From Armatimonadota bacterium (GTDB lineage: Bacteria > Armatimonadota > Armatimonadia > Armatimonadales > Armatimonadaceae): a stretch of 6,856 nt of DNA. The translations under genes and the position numbers were made by a program. The notes below the pieces were generated by a model. That model ran no database searches, had not been told where the DNA came from, and saw only the letters and a list, made by a program, of their open reading frames with translations. Location of the stretch: contig JACMIU010000623.1 in NCBI GenBank assembly GCA_014380985.1, positions 1 to 6,856 on the forward strand. The letters run 5' to 3'. Positions 1 to 5,506 of this stretch are shown here, piece by piece (position 1 is the first letter of the stretch; each line of letters starts with the position of its first letter).

Positions 1-2
1 AT

Positions 3-2894
3 ACTCAACACCGATCTCGATTCTTGATTGCCGCCGCGATGCTTGCCGCGACACTTGCTACCTCCGTGCCAGCACAGGCACAAGCCCCGCCCAAATACAA
101 TCTCGGTATCAGTATTAGCGGCAACGACTATGGGGCGCGAACATGGACGAACATGGCGAAAGCCGATTCACGCCTGTGGATACCCGGCACAACCAACGAC
201 GCTCCGATGGATGCGAACAGTTACCCGACCACGGACTGCGACATCTTTTTGTTTGATGGCGGCTACGCACAGAATGTCTCCCGCATGGGCAGTCTGCGCG
301 GAACCTATAAACTGTATTTCACAGGGCAAGCCGATATTCCGTCGGTGGGAGGCGGAACACTGCAGAACAAGCAGTACGATGCAGGAACCAACCTGACGAC
401 GGCGGACTATGTTGTCACTACCGACTATCCCTCGATTTCGTTTGCCTTACGCAACACACGCCGCACCGCGACAAGCGCGGTTGGCAGTGGCGTCACCAAC
501 TTCAAACTGATGCGACCTGTTTTCATCGGTTCCACCGTGTCCTACGCTACAGACACGGTTTTTACCACTGAATATTTAGCCGCGCACAACAGGGGCAATG
601 TTTTGCGGATGATGGACTTAGTCTCGGCAAACGGCAACGCACAAAGAGAATGGAGCAGTCGCCGCCGCCCCGAAGAGATGACCTATTACAACGCTCCCGA
701 AGGAGGTTACGGTTGGCAGGGAAAAGGCGCACCGTGGGAAAGTTGTATACTGCTTTGCAACACGCTCAACAAGGACTTATGGATCAATGTTCCGACCTAT
801 GCGAGCGATGACTATGTTCGGCAACTCGCCCGCCTGATCAAGACGAATCTAAATCCGGGCTTGAATGTATATGTCGAATACAGCAACGAGATTTGGAACT
901 TCGGTTTCTCGCAATTCAATCAGGTTAATGGCTTGGCGGCTGCAGACATTCAAGCAAACCCTTCCACAAGCATCAACTTCGACGGTGCGTGTGTCAACGG
1001 CGACGGGACCATCAATTCCAGCACCGCCGTCCCTCGCTTCTGGGCGCGGCGCGTTCTGCAAATATCAGACATCTTCCGGTCGGAGTTCGGCGACGCGGCA
1101 ATGATGACGCGGGTTCGACCGCTATTCGAGACACAGTCCGCTTGGCAAACATGGATTGCCAGCGGCATGATTTTTCTCGACATCTATTACAACAACGGTG
1201 CGGGAAACTTCGTGGCGACGCCGCGCCCTATATCTTATTACATTTGGGGCGGCGGCGGAGCGGGCTACGTATCCGGTTATCCCGAAGCGGTGAAGAACAA
1301 CCCCAGTGCGACCACGGACTCGATCATCGGCGGCTACTCACAGATTTGGCCGGAGCATTATCAAACGATGGCGAACGACACCTACTGGTGTTCGGTTTTC
1401 GGTTTGAAGCGTGTGGCTTATGAGGCAGGTACGGGATTGGATGACTTCGCGGGACCGGATTCCGCGATTCAAACGGCGCAACGCGACCCGCGAATGCAAG
1501 CGATTTACCAGCGCACGGCGGATGAGTTTTTCAAGGCAGGGGGCGAACTTTATGTGACCTTTCTTGGAGTAAACTCCGCGCACGGGTTGCTACCGTTCGA
1601 TTCGGTAATCGGAACGCAGTCACGTCCCAAGCAGTTATCGTTCGACGCCATGGCGGCGGCCGCTTCACGCCCTGCCCCTACGGTGGGCGTTTTGGTTCCT
1701 GCGGTGATTCCGGCAGGACGTTTCAATATACGGGAAAACGGTTACAGCGTCGGCAACAATGACAACCCGGTTTCGCTGAACGACGGCTACTCGTGGCTTG
1801 GCTACACAATGCGGGTGGAAACCGCCGGTTCGTACACGCTTTCGCTACCCGGTGCGTCGGGAACTGCGGCGTTGCGTGTTGAAATTGACGGCAAAATAGC
1901 AGGATCACTTGCCGTGCCGGGATCCGGCACGGTATCCCTCGGTAATTTAGGAACGGGTGTTCATGGTATTCGGCTGGTGAAAACTTCCGGTACCGTATCG
2001 GTCGTCTCGCTCGATGTCAGGGCGGGCGGCGGTGGTGGAACCGTGGGAACCGGCACGGGTTTAACCGGAACGTACTTCGCCAATAAAACCCTCACCGGCG
2101 CGGCGACGGGAAGCCGTACCGATGCCACGGTTGATTTCGATTGGGGAACCGATAATCCGGGCATTTCCGGTATCGGCATTGATAACTTCTCGGCACGTTG
2201 GGAAGGGTCGGTACAGGCTCCCGTCACCGGATCATACACGTTCACTACCACGAGTGACGACGGGGTACGCCTTTGGGTCAATGGTACACAACTGGTGAAT
2301 AACTGGACGGATCATGCGGCAACCGACAACTCCGGCACGATCACGCTCACGGCGGGAACGAAATATGCCATCAAAATGGAGTATTTCGAGAGCGGCGGAG
2401 GTGCAATCGCCAGACTGAACTGGGCATACCTCGGACAGGCACGACAGGCGATTCCGCAAACGCAGTTGTATCCGCAACAAAACCGCCCGAACCTGATCAC
2501 CAACCCCGGCTACGAAAACGGCGGATTGTCCGGCTGGCTCGGCGGTGGCAATTACGCACTGGTGACAACCGGAGCGAGAACCGGCACGAACGCGGGACAG
2601 GTCGACGGCGGCTATTCCTCTTTGTATCAGGCGGTTTCCGGTCTCAAACCGAACACGAGTTACACATTCACGGTTTGGGCAATGGCATCGGACACCAGCG
2701 GGCGTGTGGTTGTGTTCGCTCAGAACTTCGGCGGTACGAGTGTTTCAAGAACCGTGACCAGTGCCGGGTATACGCAGTCAACGCTTACCTTCACGACCGG
2801 CGCGACAAACACATCCGCGCAGGTCGGATGCGGTGAGCTCAATGGCTCCGCTACCACAATCACCGTGGATGATTGGACACTGACGGAAAATTAG
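3..2894 (+). CDS. Secreted clan GH-A-like glycoside hydrolase with PA14 and C-terminal carbohydrate-binding-like module (5' partial)
   Basis: Residues are numbered from the TTG at 24, but the frame is open to the left edge and reads RSRF just before it. The positive n-region and true start therefore probably lie upstream, and only the end at 2892-2894 is certain. A hydrophobic stretch ending AQAQA (about residue 21) is a Sec signal peptide, so the protein is exported. Residues about 25-545 look like a (beta/alpha)8 clan GH-A enzyme: RMMD at 195-198, NVPTYASDDYV at 255-265, EYSNEIWN with candidate acid/base E289, and VAYEAG with candidate nucleophile E467. Proteins with this EYSNE(I/V)WN and VAYE pattern are often left as hypothetical or cellulose-binding proteins. 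A beta-sandwich-like module follows (about 551-667), then a Gly5 linker (668-672), a PA14 domain (about 679-817, SDDG at 744-747) and a CBM4/9-like module (823-956, starting NLITNPGYENG and ending near VDDWTL). PA14 in such enzymes usually binds carbohydrate. The substrate cannot be read from the sequence. The architecture is secure; hydrolase activity is inferred. Confidence 0.85.
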   Translation, partial: TQHRSRFLIAAAMLAATLATSVPAQAQAPPKYNLGISISGNDYGARTWTNMAKADSRLWIPGTTNDAPMDANSYPTTDCDIFLFDGGYAQNVSRMGSLRGTYKLYFTGQADIPSVGGGTLQNKQYDAGTNLTTADYVVTTDYPSISFALRNTRRTATSAVGSGVTNFKLMRPVFIGSTVSYATDTVFTTEYLAAHNRGNVLRMMDLVSANGNAQREWSSRRRPEEMTYYNAPEGGYGWQGKGAPWESCILLCNTLNKDLWINVPTYASDDYVRQLARLIKTNLNPGLNVYVEYSNEIWNFGFSQFNQVNGLAAADIQANPSTSINFDGACVNGDGTINSSTAVPRFWARRVLQISDIFRSEFGDAAMMTRVRPLFETQSAWQTWIASGMIFLDIYYNNGAGNFVATPRPISYYIWGGGGAGYVSGYPEAVKNNPSATTDSIIGGYSQIWPEHYQTMANDTYWCSVFGLKRVAYEAGTGLDDFAGPDSAIQTAQRDPRMQAIYQRTADEFFKAGGELYVTFLGVNSAHGLLPFDSVIGTQSRPKQLSFDAMAAAASRPAPTVGVLVPAVIPAGRFNIRENGYSVGNNDNPVSLNDGYSWLGYTMRVETAGSYTLSLPGASGTAALRVEIDGKIAGSLAVPGSGTVSLGNLGTGVHGIRLVKTSGTVSVVSLDVRAGGGGGTVGTGTGLTGTYFANKTLTGAATGSRTDATVDFDWGTDNPGISGIGIDNFSARWEGSVQAPVTGSYTFTTTSDDGVRLWVNGTQLVNNWTDHAATDNSGTITLTAGTKYAIKMEYFESGGGAIARLNWAYLGQARQAIPQTQLYPQQNRPNLITNPGYENGGLSGWLGGGNYALVTTGARTGTNAGQVDGGYSSLYQAVSGLKPNTSYTFTVWAMASDTSGRVVVFAQNFGGTSVSRTVTSAGYTQSTLTFTTGATNTSAQVGCGELNGSATTITVDDWTLTEN

Positions 2895-2916
2895 ACAATC
2901 GGGTGTGTCGCACTGT

Positions 2917-2957
2917 GGGCGGGGCGGACGATTAGGTCTGCCCCGCCCGCACATTTT
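2917..2957 (+). terminator. Terminator-like GC-rich hairpin after the secreted-protein gene
   Basis: The arms GGGCGGGGCGGAC (2917-2929) and GTCTGCCCCGCCC (2936-2948) pair over 13 bp with one G-U wobble around the 6-nt loop GATTAG. The hairpin begins 22 bases after the stop codon. The T-run is only four bases (2954-2957) and is separated from the stem by GCACA, so as an intrinsic terminator it is imperfect. It may instead protect the mRNA 3' end or work with a protein factor. The near-symmetrical stem would also form in a reverse transcript. Confidence 0.6.
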
Positions 2958-2962
2958 GCACC

Positions 2963-2991
2963 TTGACAGTATTTTCATAGCGCGTTACACT
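2963..2991 (+). promoter_or_regulatory. Sigma70-type promoter for the glutamine synthetase leader
   Basis: A perfect -35 TTGACA (2963-2968) is followed by a 17-bp spacer and the -10 TACACT (2986-2991), which differs from TATAAT at two positions. Transcription would start near 2998, giving a leader of about 245 nt before the TTG start at 3244. The box sits immediately downstream of the preceding hairpin, as expected for the start of a new transcription unit. Confidence 0.75.
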
Positions 2992-2995
2992 ATGA
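2975..2995. promoter_or_regulatory. Operator-like inverted repeat over the -10 box
   Basis: TCATAG (2975-2980) and CTATGA (2990-2995) are perfect 6-bp inverted arms separated by 9 bases, and they overlap the whole -10 element at 2986-2991. This geometry suits a dimeric repressor that blocks RNA polymerase. It does not match the NtcA pattern GTA-N8-TAC or the GlnR/TnrA pattern as I know them. Arms of this length can arise by chance, so this is a candidate only. Confidence 0.35.
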
Positions 2996-3025
2996 CACCG
3001 CTCCACTGACAATGCTGTTAGAACA

Positions 3026-3047
3026 AACCGTTTGCTTGCGAACGGTT
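3026..3047 (+). other. Leader hairpin with CUUG tetraloop
   Basis: AACCGTTTG (3026-3034) pairs with CGAACGGTT (3039-3047) over 9 bp with one G-U wobble, closing the loop CTTG (3035-3038) with a G-C pair. G(CUUG)C is a known unusually stable tetraloop context. The 3' arm is also complementary to AACCG at 3139-3143, so the hairpin may be one state of a switch. Confidence 0.55.
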
Positions 3048-3055
3048 GCACGGCT

Positions 3056-3114
3056 AAGAAGCCACGCGAGACCGCGTTTACTTGCATAACGCCGTGGTTT
3101 CCCGTGGCTTTTTT
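3056..3114 (+). terminator. Terminator-like attenuator hairpin inside the glutamine synthetase leader
   Basis: AAGAAGCCACG (3056-3066) pairs with CGTGGCTTTTT (3103-3113) over 11 bp with one G-U wobble. Six T follow the GC part of the stem (3109-3114), which is the arrangement of an intrinsic terminator. The 36-nt apical region can form a smaller stem, GCGTT (3074-3078) with AACGC (3088-3092). A second CGTGG copy at 3093-3097 competes for CCACG. It lies about 130 bases before the coding start, so termination here would switch the downstream gene off. Confidence 0.5.
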
Positions 3115-3226
3115 GGCTTTGGGCGTTTCTAATGTTGCAACCGGTCGGGCAATCTCGCGCCGACATGAACCGCGCTTGCCGATTTTTCCGGCGACATATC
3201 GCACCATCATTTCACAAAACCTTTGC

Positions 3227-3234
3227 AGGGAGGA
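3227..3234 (+). promoter_or_regulatory. Shine-Dalgarno site deciding the TTG start at 3244
   Basis: AGGGAGGA is a strong match to the anti-Shine-Dalgarno sequence and lies 9 bases before TTG at 3244. The longer in-frame start TTG at 3223 lies upstream of this site and would translate through it, so 3244 is the better start. Confidence 0.85.
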
Positions 3235-3243
3235 TTTTTCGCA

Positions 3244-5424
3244 TTGAAATCAACAACGGGCAGACAAGAAGCCATTTCCGCCGTGATCAACTATAAGCCA
3301 CTCGTCAACGCGCTTGACCTTGAGGGCAAGTCCACACAAACGCTGTATGGAACCAATGTTTTCAGCGACAAAGTGATGCGCGAGAAACTGGAAAAGCCGG
3401 TTTATAAAGCGTTGAAGCGCACGATTGAGCGCGGCGAGAAGTTAGACAGTAGCGTCGCCGATGCCGTGGCGTCCGCGATGAAACTGTGGGCACTTGAAAA
3501 AGGCGCGACGCACTTCACGCACGTTTTCTTCCCCCTCACCTCTCTCACCGCCGAAAAGCACGATTCGTTTTTCGAGCCGGACGGCGAAGGCGGCACTATC
3601 GCGCAGTTTGCCGGTTCCGCTCTGATTCAAGGTGAGCCGGATGCGTCCTCGTTCCCGTCGGGCGGGATTCGCTCGACCTTTGAAGCGCGTGGCTACACCG
3701 CTTGGGACGTAACCAGCCCCGCCTATATCTACGAGAACCCGAACGGCAACACGCTCTGCATTCCGACCGCGTTCCTATCGTGGACAGGCGAAGCGTTAGA
3801 CCATAAAACCCCGCTTCTGCGCTCGATGCAAGCATTGAACACACAGGCAACCCGTGTGCTGAAAATGCTCGGCTACGACGATTTCGGCATGGTGACGGCG
3901 ACCGCCGGACCCGAACAGGAATACTTCCTCGTGGATCGCAACTTCTTCTTCGCCCGCCCCGATCTGCTGAACGCCGGGCGCACCCTGTTCGGCGCGAAGC
4001 CCCCTAAAGGACAGGAGTTTGAAGACCATTATTTCGGCGCGATTCCCGAACGGGTGCTATCGTTCATGATGGAACTCGAACACGAACTGTACAAGCAAGG
4101 CATTCCTATCAAGACGCGGCACAACGAAGTCGCGCCGGGGCAGTTTGAAATCGCCCCCATCTACGAATCGGCGAACCTCGGACACGACCATCAGCACATG
4201 ATTATGCTGATGATTCAGCGTATGGCAACTAAGTACGGTATGGCGGGACTTTTGCACGAAAAGCCGTTCGCCGGTATCAACGGTTCTGGTAAGCACGTCA
4301 ACTGGTCGCTCGGTTGCAAACTCGGCAACCTGCTCGATCCGGGCGAGTCACCGCACGAAAACACGCGCTTCCTGATCTTCTGTTTGGCGACGATTCGCGC
4401 CGTGCATCTGTACTCCACGTTGCTTCGGGCGGCGGTCGCGTCGGCAGGCAACGATCACCGGCTCGGTGCGAACGAGGCTCCTCCGGCGATTATGTCCATC
4501 TTCCTCGGTGAACAGTTAGAAGACGTTTTCAACCAACTCAAATCCGGCGCGGCGAGCAGTAGCAAAATGCGCGGGACGTTGACTATCGGTGTGGACACCC
4601 TGCCCGTGCTACCGAAGGACGCAGGCGACCGCAACCGCACGTCGCCGTTCGCGTTCACCGGCAACCGCTTCGAGTTCCGCGCCGTCGGGTCGAACCAGTC
4701 TATCGCGTGGCCGCTGGTGGTGATGAACTGCATCGTCGCCGATTCGCTGGATTTCGTGGCTACCGAAGTCGAGAAGGAGATGGCAGGCGACAAAACCAAA
4801 CTCAACGCCGCGATTCAGAAGGTGCTACAGGGCATTGCGTCCGAGCATAGCGCGGTGGTATTTGGCGGCAACGGTTACTCTGACGAGTGGCACGCGGAAG
4901 CGGCGACCCGTGGCTTGCCGAACCTGAAGAACACACTCGACGCCCTGCCCGCGCTAAACACCCCCGAAAACGTCGCCGTGCTGGGCAAGTACAACGTTCT
5001 GTCGCCCCGCGAGGTCGAATCGCGCTACGAAATCTGGATGGAGAAGTACATCCGCGACCTGAACACCGAAGGAATGCTGACGCGGGAAATGGCGCAAACC
5101 ATGATTCTGCCCGCTGCGCTTTCTTATCAGGGGCAACTGGCGACGCTGGCGACGCAACTCAAAGCCTTAGGCAAAACCGCGAACACCGACCTGCTCGATA
5201 AACTGATCGCGCTCACCGACGCCTTGCAGTCGGGACTCGCCACGCTCGATGCTGCTCTGTCGCACGAAACCGAGGGGGAATCCATGGATCACGCCCTGCA
5301 TTACCGTGACGCCGTTCTTCCGGCGATGAACGCAGTGCGCGAATCGGCAGACGCACTCGAAGGCTTGGTGTCGGATGAACTCTGGCCCCTGCCGACGTAT
5401 CAGGAAATGCTCTTTGTGAAATAA
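3244..5424 (+). CDS. glnN: Type III glutamine synthetase
   Basis: The product catalyses ATP-dependent condensation of glutamate and ammonium to glutamine in the cytoplasm, the central step of ammonium assimilation. It is 726 residues from the TTG at 3244, the usual size of type III enzymes and much longer than the roughly 450-470 residues of type I. Visible type III features are FPLTSLTAEKHDSF (96-109), GPEQEY with metal-ligand glutamates E224 and E226, NEVAPGQFE (E295 and E302), HDHQHM (314-319), KPFAGINGSGKHVNWS (340-355), DRNRTSPFAF (462-471) and NRFEFR (474-479). These active-site motifs are intact and no frameshift is seen. The C-terminal 200 or so residues are the helical extension typical of the family. 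The gene stands alone: a strong promoter and structured leader precede it and a strong terminator follows it. No PII or ammonium transporter gene is in the window. The TTG start may limit translation. Confidence 0.97.
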   Translation: MKSTTGRQEAISAVINYKPLVNALDLEGKSTQTLYGTNVFSDKVMREKLEKPVYKALKRTIERGEKLDSSVADAVASAMKLWALEKGATHFTHVFFPLTSLTAEKHDSFFEPDGEGGTIAQFAGSALIQGEPDASSFPSGGIRSTFEARGYTAWDVTSPAYIYENPNGNTLCIPTAFLSWTGEALDHKTPLLRSMQALNTQATRVLKMLGYDDFGMVTATAGPEQEYFLVDRNFFFARPDLLNAGRTLFGAKPPKGQEFEDHYFGAIPERVLSFMMELEHELYKQGIPIKTRHNEVAPGQFEIAPIYESANLGHDHQHMIMLMIQRMATKYGMAGLLHEKPFAGINGSGKHVNWSLGCKLGNLLDPGESPHENTRFLIFCLATIRAVHLYSTLLRAAVASAGNDHRLGANEAPPAIMSIFLGEQLEDVFNQLKSGAASSSKMRGTLTIGVDTLPVLPKDAGDRNRTSPFAFTGNRFEFRAVGSNQSIAWPLVVMNCIVADSLDFVATEVEKEMAGDKTKLNAAIQKVLQGIASEHSAVVFGGNGYSDEWHAEAATRGLPNLKNTLDALPALNTPENVAVLGKYNVLSPREVESRYEIWMEKYIRDLNTEGMLTREMAQTMILPAALSYQGQLATLATQLKALGKTANTDLLDKLIALTDALQSGLATLDAALSHETEGESMDHALHYRDAVLPAMNAVRESADALEGLVSDELWPLPTYQEMLFVK

Positions 5425-5440
5425 GACAACACCCTATGAG

Positions 5441-5480
5441 AACGCCCCCGGTTTCCGACATGGAGACCGGGGGCGTTTTT
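5441..5480 (+). terminator. Strong intrinsic terminator after glutamine synthetase
   Basis: AACGCCCCCGGTTTCC (5441-5456) pairs with GGAGACCGGGGGCGTT (5462-5477) over 16 bp with one G-U wobble around the loop GACAT. It is followed directly by TTTTT (5476-5480). It starts 16 bases after the stop codon and should end the glutamine synthetase transcript, making the next gene a separate unit. Confidence 0.93.
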
Positions 5481-5494
5481 CTTCGTCCTCGCGG

Positions 5495-5500
5495 TAAAAT
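5495..5500 (+). promoter_or_regulatory. -10-like TAAAAT box for a probably leaderless mRNA
   Basis: TAAAAT ends six bases before the ATG at 5507, so a start seven bases downstream of the box falls on the A of the start codon. No Shine-Dalgarno sequence is visible between the terminator and the ATG. No good -35 box is seen; at the expected distance lies the terminator stem end (GGCGTT region). A TANNNT box at this distance is the pattern described for leaderless genes in Deinococcus and actinobacteria. Confidence 0.5.
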
Positions 5501-5506
5501 AATGCT

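Larger units (their letters stand above)
2998..3243 (+). promoter_or_regulatory. Structured 5' leader of glutamine synthetase mRNA, possible attenuator or riboswitch
   Basis: This stretch between the predicted transcription start and the start codon has no convincing gene. It contains a CUUG-tetraloop hairpin (3026-3047), a terminator-like hairpin with a T-run (3056-3114), and two long-range perfect complementarities. One pairs CGGTTGCA (3043-3050) with TGCAACCG (3136-3143). The other pairs CGCGAGA (3065-3071) with TCTCGCG (3153-3159). Both overlap the local hairpins and so are alternatives to them. A Shine-Dalgarno site ends the leader. The position before a glutamine synthetase suggests control by nitrogen status, but I do not see the conserved core of the glnA or downstream-peptide glutamine RNAs. 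The ligand or factor is unknown. Confidence 0.5.

Noticed and set aside
2969..2988. Possible NtcA site, GTA ... TAC, in the glutamine synthetase promoter.
   Set aside because: The half-sites are 14 bases apart, not the 8 required by GTA-N8-TAC.
3026..3160. Known glutamine riboswitch (glnA or downstream-peptide type).
   Set aside because: Some short stretches look faintly similar (AACGG, AAG-CACGCG), but the conserved core and its order are not present as I know them. An Infernal search would decide.
3177..3193. Small hairpin TGCCG/CGGCG with T-rich loop in the late leader.
   Set aside because: Only 5 bp including a wobble pair; too weak to call a feature.
3032..3247. A 71-codon frame through the leader, ending TGA in a TTGA overlap with the glutamine synthetase start, with a short hydrophobic stretch.
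   Set aside because: It starts at TTG inside the CUUG hairpin without a ribosome binding site, covers the terminator-like hairpin, and its composition looks like translated structured RNA. The TTGA overlap is noted but not enough.
3165..3296. A 43-codon ATG frame overlapping the start of glutamine synthetase.
   Set aside because: No Shine-Dalgarno sequence precedes it, it is arginine-rich in a random-looking way, and it overlaps the well supported start of the real gene in another frame.
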